This document shows positions 45,049-55,402 of a stretch of 64,000 nucleotides of DNA, piece by piece. Under the pieces are notes generated by a model. It searched no databases. It had not been told where the DNA came from and saw only the letters and a list, made by a program, of their open reading frames with translations. A program made the position numbers and the translations under genes. Positions within the stretch are counted from its first letter, which is position 1. Each line of letters starts with the position of its first letter. Location: contig NZ_AZQP01000003.1 in assembly GCF_000601455.1 (NCBI RefSeq), positions 1 to 64,000 on the forward strand. The letters are read 5' to 3'. The DNA is from Fervidicella metallireducens AeB (GTDB taxonomy: Bacteria; Bacillota; Clostridia; Clostridiales; Caloramatoraceae).

Positions 45049-46599
45049 CTACTTCACCATTTCCTTTATCGCAGCTATATCTTCTAAAATAGACTTTTCC
45101 AAAGCTTCAATCTTCTCCAATATAACCTCTGGCTTTTCATACACCACTTCTTCATATTCTATTTCCTTATACTTATTTATTGAAAGGTCATAGTCGTTAC
45201 TAGCTATATCTTCCTTCTCAACCCAGAACCACTTATCTTCCTTAGTTGGTTCTAAAGTATTATCCTTCTTTACAGCTCTCCATTTTTCAATTATATCAGG
45301 AATGTCTCCATCATTATCAAGCTTATTTCTCTTGTCATCTAGTGAATATCCATCGCTCTGCATATCGTAGAACCATACTTTTTTTGTTTCTCCGCCCTTT
45401 GTGAATATAAGTATAGCTGTAGATACCCCTGCATATGGCTTAAATACACCTGAAGGCATGGATATTACACCCTCTAGTGCATTTTCTTCTACTAAGGTTT
45501 TTCTTATATCTTTATGAGCCTTAGTTGAACCAAATAATACTCCATCTGGAACTATAACAGCACATCTTCCACCTAAATCTAATATTCTATTTATAAGCTT
45601 CATAAATAATAATTCAGTCTTAGTGGTTTTAGCTCCTTTTGCAAGTGTTGGATTTATGTCTCCTTCATCTATACTTCCTTTAAAAGGAGGATTAGCCAGC
45701 ACTAAAGTATATTTATTTTCTTCTTCATAAGCCTTTGACATTGTATCCATTTGACTAATATTGGGGTTATCTATACTATGAAGCATAAGATTCATTGAAG
45801 CTATTCTAACCATCGATGGGTCAAAATCAAAGCCATAGAACATCTGAGTTTTAAAATGCTCCCACTCAACACTACTCATCATATCTCCAATTCTATTGTG
45901 AAGATTTCCTTCTTCATCAGTAAACACACTTTCTGGCCTTGTATATTTTTCAAGTATATATTCTAATGAATTGATTAAGAAACCCGCAGTTCCACAGGCT
46001 GGATCGCATATTTTATCTTCAGCTGATGGGTCCATAAGCTCAACCATCATTCTTATAATGTGTCTTGGTGTTCTAAACTGTCCATTTACTCCTGAGGTTG
46101 CAAGCTTTGATAGAAGATATTCATATAAGTCACCTTTTGTATCTGCATCATCCATGTTTATACCATCTATAAGTCTAACTGACTCCTGAAGTAATGATGG
46201 TTTAGGTATCATAAATACAGCATCCTTCATAGCTGCTGTAAAGCTTGATTCCTCTCCTCCCATTGACTTTATAAAAGGAAATACCTTTTGAGACACAACA
46301 TCAAACATCTTTTCTACTTCTAAGTGTTTAAACTCACTCCATTTTAGTAGTTCCCAGCTAAAATCTGCTTCAAATTTCCCATCTTCTTTTAACTTTTCAG
46401 TTAGTTCCAGAAATATTGATTTAAATGGTCTGCCTAATCGGCTAGCTTTTTTTTCATTGGCATTATCTGTATCATCTAATCTCTTAATAAATAAAAGATA
46501 AGATATTTGCTCTATTACAGTTAAAGGGTTAGATATTCCCCCTGACCAAAAGTTATTCCATAGTTTATCAATTTTACTCTTAATTTCTGCACTTAACAC
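45049..46599 (-). CDS. hsdM: Type I restriction-modification methyltransferase subunit
   Basis: 516 residues. N-terminal HsdM helical domain (about 1-150) and N6-adenine methyltransferase domain: motif I ICDPACGTAGFLINS (about 197-211), motif IV LANPPFKGS (NPPF, about 300) and the downstream GRCAVIVPDGVLFG. GTG start at 46599 with AGGAGG nine bases upstream. Methylates adenine in the host target using S-adenosylmethionine. The hsdR gene ends 20 bases upstream; the order hsdR-hsdM-hsdS is one operon. Confidence 0.95.
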   Translation of the reverse strand: MLSAEIKSKIDKLWNNFWSGGISNPLTVIEQISYLLFIKRLDDTDNANEKKASRLGRPFKSIFLELTEKLKEDGKFEADFSWELLKWSEFKHLEVEKMFDVVSQKVFPFIKSMGGEESSFTAAMKDAVFMIPKPSLLQESVRLIDGINMDDADTKGDLYEYLLSKLATSGVNGQFRTPRHIIRMMVELMDPSAEDKICDPACGTAGFLINSLEYILEKYTRPESVFTDEEGNLHNRIGDMMSSVEWEHFKTQMFYGFDFDPSMVRIASMNLMLHSIDNPNISQMDTMSKAYEEENKYTLVLANPPFKGSIDEGDINPTLAKGAKTTKTELLFMKLINRILDLGGRCAVIVPDGVLFGSTKAHKDIRKTLVEENALEGVISMPSGVFKPYAGVSTAILIFTKGGETKKVWFYDMQSDGYSLDDKRNKLDNDGDIPDIIEKWRAVKKDNTLEPTKEDKWFWVEKEDIASNDYDLSINKYKEIEYEEVVYEKPEVILEKIEALEKSILEDIAAIKEMVK

Positions 46600-46618
46600 T
46601 TTGTTGTCCTCCTTAAAT

Positions 46619-49600
46619 TTAAGATATCACACTCACCCTGAATGGTGCTATCAAATCAAACACTTCATCAGCCATTCTTCCAAATATACCGTCAACTCCA
46701 TTGGGATTAAAGGATGTATATGGCGGTGCAAACAATGCTGCAAAGGATATTCCTTTATTTTTAGCAATATCATTCTTAATTATTTCTAAAGTCTTAATCT
46801 GTGTTGCACTCATCTTATTATGATGCTTTTGAATGAACTCTTCAAACCTTTTATTAAGTTCTACTTCATCAACACCGACAAACTTTCTGATAATACCAAC
46901 TATATCCTCTTTGTCTATATCAGTTTTACTTGAAAGCTCATCTATACTATAAACAAAATCATCTCCAAATATTGAATAGATACCATCAATCTCAGTTTGA
47001 GAAAGCTTTTCTCCTTTTCTAATTTTATGAATTACCAGCTGATCCTTTAATCTATCTTCAATAGCTGTCCTTACTCTTTTTTCGTAAGGTTCCATATTAG
47101 CTCCATATAGTACTGAACCTGCACTTATTTCTTTTAGCACTGCTCCGGTATCTTTTATATCAATCATTACAAAATGTCCTGCTGTAGTTCCCTTATGTTT
47201 CATTAAATCTCTTAAGTCTATTCTTATCTGCTCTAGCTTTTCATAGCTTAAATTATCCCAGCCTGAAGGCTCTAAAAGCGATTTTATAAGTTCTCTCCTA
47301 CCGTCAAACTGATTTATATTAGTCTTTAATCTTGCCAGCTTCTCCATTGTGGCATTGATTTCTCTAACCAGTCCATCCTTATCATTATTCTCAAAGCATT
47401 GAAGTATTCTATATATTGAATTATCAAATAAGATGGCATCCTGATTGTCCTTTGTTTCAATCCATTGTATCAGTGGAGCTATCTCCAATTTCAGTTTCTT
47501 AATAAAATCATCACTTATAGTCTTCCAATATTCCCCTTTTTTAACCTGCTCTATCTTCTTTCTATTTTTCTTTATTTCAATACTCTCTGATGGAAGTTCA
47601 TCTATATCTATCTTCAGCTTTTCTATAAAGGCATTGCATATATCCACTCTTTTCTTTGACTTATAAACTTCTAAAAGCTTGCACATAAGTTCAAACCTAA
47701 CCTGTATAGAGGTTTTTTGAGGACTTGGTACAAAGCCTTTAGGATTCATCTCAAAGAATTCAAAGTTTTTATAACAATCAAAAATGACAAACTCTTTTTT
47801 ATCTATTCCATCACCAAATAAGTTATCACATCTTCTAGTTCCTCTGCCTATCATCTGCCAGAACTTAACCTTAGAATAAACAGGCTTTGCAAATACCAGA
47901 TTAACTATCTCAGGTACATCTATTCCTGTATCTAATAAATCAACTGAGATTGCTATTCTAGGAAACTCTTCATTTTTGAAGTTCTCTATAAGTATTTCCT
48001 TATCCTTAACACCTGAATAAATAACGGCAGTCATTTTCCCTTTATATTGAGGGTACATCTCATTAAATAAAGAATCTAAGAGATTAGCATGATTTTTATT
48101 TTTTGCAAATATGATTGTCTTACCTAAGTGGTCTCCAACCTTAATTCCATTATCCATCAGTGTTTTTAATATATATCTATTTGTATCCTTATTGGTTATC
48201 TGCTTTTCTAAGGCATCTTTATCGAACTCAAAAACTTCTCCGTCATAGCCTTCTTCATCCACCTGTCTTCTTTGCTCTTCTGTCATTTGACTATACTTTA
48301 TCCCTTTTCTTAAGAAGTCAGTGGTAGCATCAATTACTCTTGGCTCAATAAGGTAGGGTGGTATATGACTCCAAGCCTGATCTACAGAGAAATTGAAAGT
48401 AGGATCTCCATTCTCACAGTCAAATAAATCAAAGGTATTTCTTTCTATAAAATCAACAGGTGTTGCTGTAAGCCCTATAATATGTGCATCAAAGTACTCT
48501 AATATATCTCTATAGGTTTTATATATGCTTCTATGGGACTCATCACAAATAATAAGGTCAAAAAAACCTACACTAAATTTGCTGTAATAATTAATCATAG
48601 TCTGGTATGTTGAAAAATATAGAGTAGCTTCTCTATTTTCTGAGTTTTTGCCAGTAAACCTGCAGGATATTTGTTCCGGCATAAAGGTTTTGAAACTATT
48701 TTTGTCTTCCTTAGCCTGTCTAACGAGCTCGTCTCTATCTGCCAAGAATAAAACTCTCTTAACCCAATTTGCTTCCATCATACCTTTTGTTAATGCTATA
48801 ACAGTTCTTGTTTTTCCTGTTCCTGTTGCCATTACTAAAAGTGCTTTTCTAGACCCGCTAGAATATCTTTCATATACTCTTTTTATACCCTCAATTTGAT
48901 ACGGTCTTCCAGCAATATTTTTATCAATCTCAACATTGTTCAAATTTTTCTTATACTTATGCTTAAAGAATAACTCTTCTAAATCTTCTAAAGTATAAAA
49001 TCCCCAAATTTGTCTTGGTTCACTATACTTATCATCCCACATATATATTTCATATCCATTTGTATAGAAAACTATTGGCCGAATTTTATAATCTCTTTCA
49101 ATAGTATTAGCATATTCAACTGCCTGCTGGCGACCTATAATTGGATCAACTGCGGATTTTTTTGCCTCAACCACAGCAATTGGTTTTCCTTTTTTATTAA
49201 AGAGTACATAATCAGCAAAGCCTTTTTTGCCTTCTTCCTTATGATTCTCCAGTGGAAATTCTATCTTCACCAATTCCTTGTTGTTAATATCCCAACCTGC
49301 CTCAGCTAACATTATGTCAATAAGTTTCCTTCTGGTTTCTGCTTCATTGAGGTCTAAGCTAACTTCAGTTTCCTTTTCTACAGCTTTATCTTCTTCAGTT
49401 ACAATAGCTGTTTTTATTTCTTCTTTAATTTCATTTACTTCCTTAATATGCTCTTCTTTAATCTCTTCCTTTTCTTTTACATAGTCTTCAATATTATATA
49501 CAGGTGCTTTAGTTTCAGCTGCCTTAGGTATTTTGAAGGTTAATGGTTTTATTGAAGTATCCTTTGTTACCTTTATGTAAAACCATGCAGCTACCTTATA

Positions 49601-49927
49601 CATAGAAATCAAACACTCTAAAGCATCCTTTTTATTCTCATAGCCTTCATGGTTAGCCTTATTGCCGTAACGTCTCACTATATCAAAAAGATCTGGAATA
49701 GCTCCATTAATACCTGTAGTTCTTAAGAGCTTAATCTTATCATCCTGAGTTGCAAATTTAGGTATTTCAACTTTCAAAGCTGTGAGTATATAATCGATGA
49801 TTTGCTCTCCAAACATACGCATTTTCAGCATTGTTGCGTTATTATCTGTATGTAGATAATTTTCAGCCTGACTACCTAACTTAGCCAATGTTGTCCACTT
49901 ATTATTTAAAAACGCAAAATTAGACAT
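46619..49927 (-). CDS. hsdR: Type I restriction enzyme motor/nuclease subunit
   Basis: 1102 residues. N-terminal helical region with HEGYENKKDAL (DUF4145-like), a charged linker (about 150-200), PD-(D/E)XK nuclease with GFADYVLFNKKGKPIAVVEAKK (D and E-x-K near 240-258; split GFADYVLF, VVEAKK), then SF2 motor: Walker A MATGTGKTRT (about 365), DESH (about 455), LTATP (about 480) and motif VI MIGRGTRRCDN (about 700). The C-terminal part binds the methyltransferase. ATG at 49927 with GAGGGGG upstream. Full length and intact, so the type I system looks functional. Confidence 0.95.
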   Translation of the reverse strand: MSNFAFLNNKWTTLAKLGSQAENYLHTDNNATMLKMRMFGEQIIDYILTALKVEIPKFATQDDKIKLLRTTGINGAIPDLFDIVRRYGNKANHEGYENKKDALECLISMYKVAAWFYIKVTKDTSIKPLTFKIPKAAETKAPVYNIEDYVKEKEEIKEEHIKEVNEIKEEIKTAIVTEEDKAVEKETEVSLDLNEAETRRKLIDIMLAEAGWDINNKELVKIEFPLENHKEEGKKGFADYVLFNKKGKPIAVVEAKKSAVDPIIGRQQAVEYANTIERDYKIRPIVFYTNGYEIYMWDDKYSEPRQIWGFYTLEDLEELFFKHKYKKNLNNVEIDKNIAGRPYQIEGIKRVYERYSSGSRKALLVMATGTGKTRTVIALTKGMMEANWVKRVLFLADRDELVRQAKEDKNSFKTFMPEQISCRFTGKNSENREATLYFSTYQTMINYYSKFSVGFFDLIICDESHRSIYKTYRDILEYFDAHIIGLTATPVDFIERNTFDLFDCENGDPTFNFSVDQAWSHIPPYLIEPRVIDATTDFLRKGIKYSQMTEEQRRQVDEEGYDGEVFEFDKDALEKQITNKDTNRYILKTLMDNGIKVGDHLGKTIIFAKNKNHANLLDSLFNEMYPQYKGKMTAVIYSGVKDKEILIENFKNEEFPRIAISVDLLDTGIDVPEIVNLVFAKPVYSKVKFWQMIGRGTRRCDNLFGDGIDKKEFVIFDCYKNFEFFEMNPKGFVPSPQKTSIQVRFELMCKLLEVYKSKKRVDICNAFIEKLKIDIDELPSESIEIKKNRKKIEQVKKGEYWKTISDDFIKKLKLEIAPLIQWIETKDNQDAILFDNSIYRILQCFENNDKDGLVREINATMEKLARLKTNINQFDGRRELIKSLLEPSGWDNLSYEKLEQIRIDLRDLMKHKGTTAGHFVMIDIKDTGAVLKEISAGSVLYGANMEPYEKRVRTAIEDRLKDQLVIHKIRKGEKLSQTEIDGIYSIFGDDFVYSIDELSSKTDIDKEDIVGIIRKFVGVDEVELNKRFEEFIQKHHNKMSATQIKTLEIIKNDIAKNKGISFAALFAPPYTSFNPNGVDGIFGRMADEVFDLIAPFRVSVIS

Positions 49928-50090
49928 CTATATCCCCCTCATCTTAATTTACTCAATTCCCCAATACCCATTCTATCCATTTGAGTTTTTATAATTTTGC
50001 ATCAGATGGGTAAGCAATTAAAATCAATGTCTAAAGTAACATGAATGATTTTTTGAATAAGGTGATTTAATGTACATCTACTAATTTGTT

Positions 50091-50282
50091 TATACAATAA
50101 TATTTTATTCTTTATGAAGAAAGCATTCAATATTTTACATTATTTTCTCTAATTAATAGAAAATTCTATGTCCATGAATTTCTGCAACAGTTTATTATTT
50201 CATCTAACTTTATACCAGCATAAAAAAACCAGCTGACATTTATCACTTGTCAACTGGGTAGCACTTTTTACTATTCCCACTC
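50091..50282 (-). repeat. guaA-end direct repeat, distal copy (candidate att site)
   Basis: 192 bases matching 59981-60173 with one substitution and one missing base. It ends in GAGTGGGAATAG on the minus strand, the last codons of guaA, although no guaA gene precedes it here. It retains the guaA terminator hairpin and T run (around 50222-50258), which now ends the DUF1016 gene transcript. Confidence 0.9.
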
Positions 50283-50340
50283 TACTATTGAATATTATCT
50301 TGCCTTAATAACTGCTTGTTATTGAGGCTTTTATTATTTA

Positions 50341-50402
50341 TTTTATTTATATTATTTGAGATGATTGAGGTATTTGAAAGTTATTAGAATCATTTTAGAA
50401 TC
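50341..50402. repeat. 62-bp direct repeat, copy 2
   Basis: Second copy of the sequence at 41901-41962, same orientation, about six mismatches. No coding sequence of the 41955 gene continues beyond it here. Confidence 0.7.
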
Positions 50403-50504
50403 ATAATAATTATATAGATTTTAAAAAGATTATTATCGTTATCAAATTTATATACTGACATAAATCTTACAAATTAAGTTATATCAAGAACTCTAACATG
50501 TTCA

Positions 50505-51566
50505 TCAAGCATCACTATTTTGTCCTCTTTGTTCAAGCTGCAATCTTGCCCTCTGAATTGCCTTATGAAGTTTTTCTTCAAATACTTCCTTCGGTGGCAT
50601 CTGAGTTAAATACTGAGCTACGTGAATACCACTGTTGTCTAATTCTAAAAGTTCAATTGTCTCACTAGATTTCTCAGCACATAATATTAAGGCAAGAGGA
50701 CTTTCTTCTCCTTCCATTCTCTCATATTTATTTAGCCACCTTAAATAAAGTTCAACTTGACCTTTATGCTCTGGTTTAAATTCTTCAAGTTTAAGCTCAA
50801 TGACTACAAGTCGTCTCATTCTTCTATGATAGAAGAGGAGGTCTATATAATAATCCCTATTATCTATTGTAATTCTCTTTTGCCTGCCTAAGAAAGCAAA
50901 ATCTATACCCATTTCTAATATAAATTTTTCAAGCTCTGCTAATATGGCATTCTCTAAGTCTTTTTCACTATATGTATCTTCAAGCCCAAGAAAATCCAAC
51001 ACATAAGGATCTTTAAAGAATAGGTCGGGAGACATTTTATTTTCTTCTCTAAGCAGCTTTAAATCATTTATGATAGTAAGTTCTGGCTTCTTGGATATAG
51101 CAGTCCTCTCATACATCATAGAGCTTATTCTCTCTCTTAGGGTTCTTACACTCCATCTTTCAGTACTGCACATGGTTGCATAGAAATCTCTTTTTAGCTC
51201 ATCTTTTATTGATATAATTTCCTTAATATGCGACCATGTTAATTGTTGCGACAGTGTAGCGACAATTTCTCCTTTTGGAAAAGCTTCATAGAACTGAACC
51301 ATTCTAAAAAGATTACTTTTGCTGTATCCTCTACCATATTGCTCAGATAATTCCTTAGCCAAGGCAGCAACTACCTTTTCACCGTAGCCAGCTCTTTCAA
51401 CTTTAATAATATCTTCCTTTATTGTCTTACCTATATTCCAATAAAGTAAGACAAGTTCAGAGTTTACAGAATGATATACCCTTTCTTTAGTTGTTTCTAT
51501 AAGGGCAGATACATTATTATAAAGTGAGGATAGTTCCTCAGTAGTATTTATAATTTCTTTAGACAT
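50505..51566 (-). CDS. DUF1016 / YhcG-type PDDEXK nuclease
   Basis: 353 residues from ATG 51566 (AAGAAGG eight bases upstream; a GTG three codons earlier overlaps it). N-terminal DUF1016 winged-helix region: YWNIGKTI, GYGEKVVAALAKELSEQYGRGYS, FYEAFPKGEIVATLSQQLTWSH (split: QLTWSH). The C-terminal nuclease domain has DYYIDLLFYHRRMRRLVVIELK, with D and E-x-K. These proteins are common next to restriction systems and transposons and are thought to be DNA nucleases of defence or recombination; the exact role is not known. Intact length. It lies just downstream of the OLD/UvrD remnant. Confidence 0.88.
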   Translation of the reverse strand: MSKEIINTTEELSSLYNNVSALIETTKERVYHSVNSELVLLYWNIGKTIKEDIIKVERAGYGEKVVAALAKELSEQYGRGYSKSNLFRMVQFYEAFPKGEIVATLSQQLTWSHIKEIISIKDELKRDFYATMCSTERWSVRTLRERISSMMYERTAISKKPELTIINDLKLLREENKMSPDLFFKDPYVLDFLGLEDTYSEKDLENAILAELEKFILEMGIDFAFLGRQKRITIDNRDYYIDLLFYHRRMRRLVVIELKLEEFKPEHKGQVELYLRWLNKYERMEGEESPLALILCAEKSSETIELLELDNSGIHVAQYLTQMPPKEVFEEKLHKAIQRARLQLEQRGQNSDA

Positions 51567-51596
51567 TATAGACACCTTCTTTGTTTTTCGATAATA

Positions 51597-51968
51597 TTAT
51601 ATTTCAGTAAAGACTACCTCATCCACTACTTGGGATTCACGTAATAACTCATAAAACGTCATTATCTGCTCTCTACTCTGAGTTCTCGTTCTATTGAATT
51701 TGTCAGTTCTCAAATTGCTAAAAGTGAAGATTGCTCTTCTTTTTGCTCTGGACAGTGCCACAAAAAAAGCACACATATCCTCTTGCTGCTGCTGTCTAAA
51801 ACTCCAAAATGCCCCATCTTCAAGACCTACAAAAATAACTGTATCGTATTCAAGACCTTTGCTCTTATGTATTGTCATTATAGGAATGGAGTTAACTCCC
51901 TTTAACTCCATTACTGCCTGAGTCCAATCTTTAACCTCCCTATATTCTTTCTTTTGTGTTAGTTCCAA
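51597..51968 (-). pseudogene. 3' end of UvrD-like helicase gene (GajB-type relic)
   Basis: 123 codons with UvrD/PcrA superfamily I motif V IPIMTIHKSKGLEYDTVIFVG (key TIHKSKGLEYD) and motif VI ALSRAKRR, which are the last motifs of such helicases. Motifs I-IV (Walker A, DExx) are absent. Its reading frame is fused directly, out of frame, to the first 56 codons of an OLD-type ATPase. The TTG start is only the first codon after the fusion point. A deletion of about 2-3 kb, judged from typical gene lengths, removed the rest. Confidence 0.72.
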
Positions 51969-52110
51969 ACAGTTTTAATAATGATTGAAGTACTTCTGTT
52001 TTGCCACTACTGTTTGTCCCAATAAAAGCTGTTAGCTCATTTAGCCTAATAACTTTTTCCGTAGGACCAAAACATCTGAAGTTCTTTAATTTTATTTTAC
52101 TTATTTCCAT
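51940..52110 (-). pseudogene. 5' end of OLD-family nuclease gene (GajA-type relic)
   Basis: 56 codons from ATG 52110: MEISKIKLKNFRCFG and Walker A FIGTNSSGKTEVLQSLLKLF, the start of AAA_15/21-TOPRIM (OLD) nucleases. After residue 50 it runs out of frame into the UvrD fragment and stops at 51940. OLD nuclease followed by UvrD helicase is the gene order of class 2 OLD systems, including Gabija (GajA-GajB), so I read the pair as a deleted relic of one. Confidence 0.7.
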
Positions 52111-52243
52111 AACCATCACCCACTAATACAAAATAAGCTTTCATAATTAATTATAAGTTAAAAACTATAATGTGACTTGAATACATTTTTAGTAAGTATG
52201 ACTTTTGTTTACTTGTGATAATAATAAAAAAATAGTTTTTATT

Positions 52244-52283
52244 AAAGAAAAAGGCCTGAAGTCTTGTATATTTCAAAGCCTTT
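52244..52283 (-). terminator. Terminator after res
   Basis: AAAGGCTTTGAA and TTCAGGCCTTT pair with one bulge, then TTCTTT on the minus strand. It ends the Mod/Res transcript before the OLD/UvrD relic. Confidence 0.65.
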
Positions 52284-52293
52284 CCCTTCATGC

Positions 52294-55200
52294 TTAACTG
52301 CTCCTTCTCCTTAAGATATCCTTCTGCACCAGCTCTTTAAACTTGTTATAGCTGTTAACCCAATCAAAGGTAATATCTTCTGAAACCTTGGCAAAATGCT
52401 TCTTTGCACAATTAATTTTAGCATCTTCACCTGTGTTAGATCCTTCTTTTCCTTATCGCACTTTGTTTCAACTATAAAGTAAAGTTTAGCCGTTAGATCA
52501 TCTACCTTATGGATAATAGCCCAGTCAGGTGAATAATTTCCATAAGGAGTATCAATTACAATACCACCCTTTTTAAGCTTAGTAAATAGCAACACCTCTG
52601 GGTCTTCATCAAGACTCTTAGCAAATTTAAATTCTCCATCACTATCAACTCTTATATACTTATGAAGTGCTCTTTTATAATCTCCCTTGGTTTTATATGC
52701 CCTTTTATTGTCTACCATACTTCTTTCAATCTCTTCCACAGAAAATATAGAACTTTCCTCAAAGAGATATCCGTCAATAACTTCATAGTCAATATTTTTA
52801 GCCTTAAACTCTGTTAGTTTATCTAATATAGCCTTCATAACCTCATCAAGAACTGCTTGTTTCTGAAGGAATTTTTTGTTTTTTAAACCTGAAATAATCC
52901 TAAACAAAGCCTTCCTAGGAAGCATAGTGTGATGCATTAGATAATTAGTAATTTCAAAATCACTCTTAGTAATTTCAATATTTTCGTCACCAAGAGCAAG
53001 GCTTACCTTTGCTGGATCATCAAACTTAAACTTCCTAGATTCATCATAATCTCCCTTACCTGTTGCTACTTCAAATTCTCTTTTAAGTGCCTTGTAACTT
53101 AATTTCTCATTCAAATCATCAATACATTCTTTAATAAACTGTTCGTTATCAATTTTAACCTGATACATAGTTCTTTTAACTATGCGATTTTTAAGTTCTG
53201 TCCATAGTTTTTGGAACTCTGATTCGGTAACAAAGCTATGGTATCCATTAACAACAGGCTCTTCATCCCCATTCTTGATTTCAATTCTGCGGCTTCCTTT
53301 ATTCTGCATATTATCTATAAATCTTTCTTTGATTTTGATTTCAAAGGTTTTTAGAGTAGGATTTTTAAATTCATAATATAATATATCAGCTGCATCTTTA
53401 GTAAGTTCATTGTTCTTTGGATTAATAATTCCAGCTTCCGTTAATTCTACCTTAAAAGCTTCCACTGTTTCTGCTACTATGAATTCCTTTGGCATACCCG
53501 CTTCTTCAAGAGTTCTGTATACTATATCATAAGTTACTTCTTCATTCTTAAAACCTGCTTCAATACTAAAATCATTTTGCAGTGCTTCTGCAAAATGGTC
53601 ATAATAATCATTGGCTATAACAGTTAGTACATTAACATCCTCATCAAAGCATCTATTGCCATGTATATCTACTGGTAATCTAAGTCCACGTCCAATCTCC
53701 TGCTTCTTTGCTATTTCTGAGCTTCCCTTTTTTAGCGTACAAAGCTGAAATACATTAGGATTGTCCCATCCTTCTCTAAGGGCTGAATGGGAGAATATAA
53801 ATGCAAGTGGTTCGTCGAAGGATATAAGTTCATCCTTTTTATCAAGTATGAGCTGAATTCCTCTCTCTATATCTTCTTGAGCCTTCTTATTCATCTCAAT
53901 TTCATCCTTAGACCAATCAAAACCTTCAATTTCTGTCTCGTTATTCTTCTTATCACGGGCGAAGTATCCTTCTCTTACCTTTTGAACACTTTTGTACTCT
54001 GGAAAAAGTTCTGGATACTTTCTAAAGACTTCATTGTATCTTGGGTCAAGGATAATCTTTGCATATTCTTCATCGAATATTTTAGCATACAGCCCTCTGC
54101 CATCAGCTGCTTCACTGTCTCGAAAGTTCTTTACAGCATCTATAAAGAACAGTGAAATTACTTTTATTTTATAACCTTTTTCAAGTATTTTTAACTGCTT
54201 TTCAAGATGTTTTTGTATTGTCAGCCTTATTTGAATTCTAATCAAATCAAGCTCATCAACATCATAGTTATTCTCTCCTTCCTTAAGGACGAGAACATCA
54301 TCACCTAAACCGATTTTAAGGCCATTTATTTTATGTGGATCTTCTAATACAACCATATTTTTATACTGAGGAAGTCCCCCTGATAATTCAAATAAAGATG
54401 CGTTTTTTAACACATTAAAGGTCTTAAATCTTACACTTCCACCAGGCTCACTATAGAATATTTCTATCTTTGCCTTGAAGTCTTTAGTAAACTCTACATA
54501 TCTAATGTAATTATAGTCTTTACTTATATTGCTATATATTGTTTTAACTTCTATTTTTTTAACCAAATCCTGTTTATAAGCCTCATAAGAGTCAAGCTTA
54601 TATATTTGATTATAAAGTTTTTTATGGGTTGCTGAATATCTTAATATAAACAGAGGATTTAGCTCCTCGATTGCACTTAAGGATGCACTCTTTTTCCTGC
54701 CGCTGCCCTCAAGTCTTTGTGGTTCATCTATAATAACAATAGGATTTACATACTTTAGTAAATCCCAAAGTACCCTGCCTGTTTCATCTTCTTTTCTTAT
54801 TTTGTTTGTATCCTTATTGAAGGACTGGATATTCATTATAGCTATTCTTAAATCCCTTGCTTCAACAAAGTCCATAAGCTTTCCTGGGTTATCTGAATCA
54901 TATACAAAGGCATGCTTTGATATATCAAGACCATGATAAAGGGTTTTTATATGTTCTCTTAGCATCTCTATACTTTTTTCAACACCTTTTCTAATAGCAA
55001 CAGTAGGTACAACAATTATAAACTTCATAAAGTTATAAGCTTCATAAAGCTCTAAAATAGAACGAAGATAAACATATGTTTTTCCTGTACCAGTTTCCAT
55101 CTCTACAGTAAAGTTATATCCTGTATCAAAGGTATTGCTTGGAAAGAGCATATTTTTATTCTGCACTTCCCTCATATTATTCAGGATTATACTTGGTCCA

Positions 55201-55382
55201 ATATCAAGTCTATTTCTTACTGGATCCTTTTCACCAAGTCTTTTTATATGGCGTGTTGCACCTCTGTATATTACATCCCCAAGCTCCCTATCCTGACCTT
55301 TGAAAAGATCAACAACAGCACTTATGGCTCTACGCTGATATTCCAAGCTTTCATCAAAATTAAAAACTATTTTCTGCGTCAT
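52294..55382 (-). CDS. Type III restriction enzyme Res subunit, tail frameshifted
   Basis: The uninterrupted frame gives 1023 residues (stop at 52311). SF2 helicase: Walker A METGTGKTYVYL (about 94-105), DEPQ box IVIIDEPQRLEG (about 215), RYSATHK (about 250), and motif VI KKQEIGRGLRLPVD (about 585). The C-terminal nuclease has SPDWAII and YFIVETK (about 945-970). Right after ETK the frame drifts into a tail without family character. One base added near the A run (plus-strand 52443-52450) restores GEDAKINCAKKHF and a stop at 52294, the normal ending. Type III Res cuts only with a functional Mod partner, which here is broken. Confidence 0.87.
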
Positions 55383-55402
55383 AATCTATCTCCTTTCTGA
55401 GC

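Larger units (their letters stand above)
49928..50504. other. Intergenic junction carrying two direct repeats
   Basis: No gene is visible in these 577 bases. They hold the upstream region of hsdR, the distal copy of the 193-bp guaA-end repeat (50091-50282, including a duplicated terminator) and one copy of the 62-bp repeat (50341-50402). The region is a patchwork junction between the type I module and the helicase/Mod/Res island. Confidence 0.7.
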
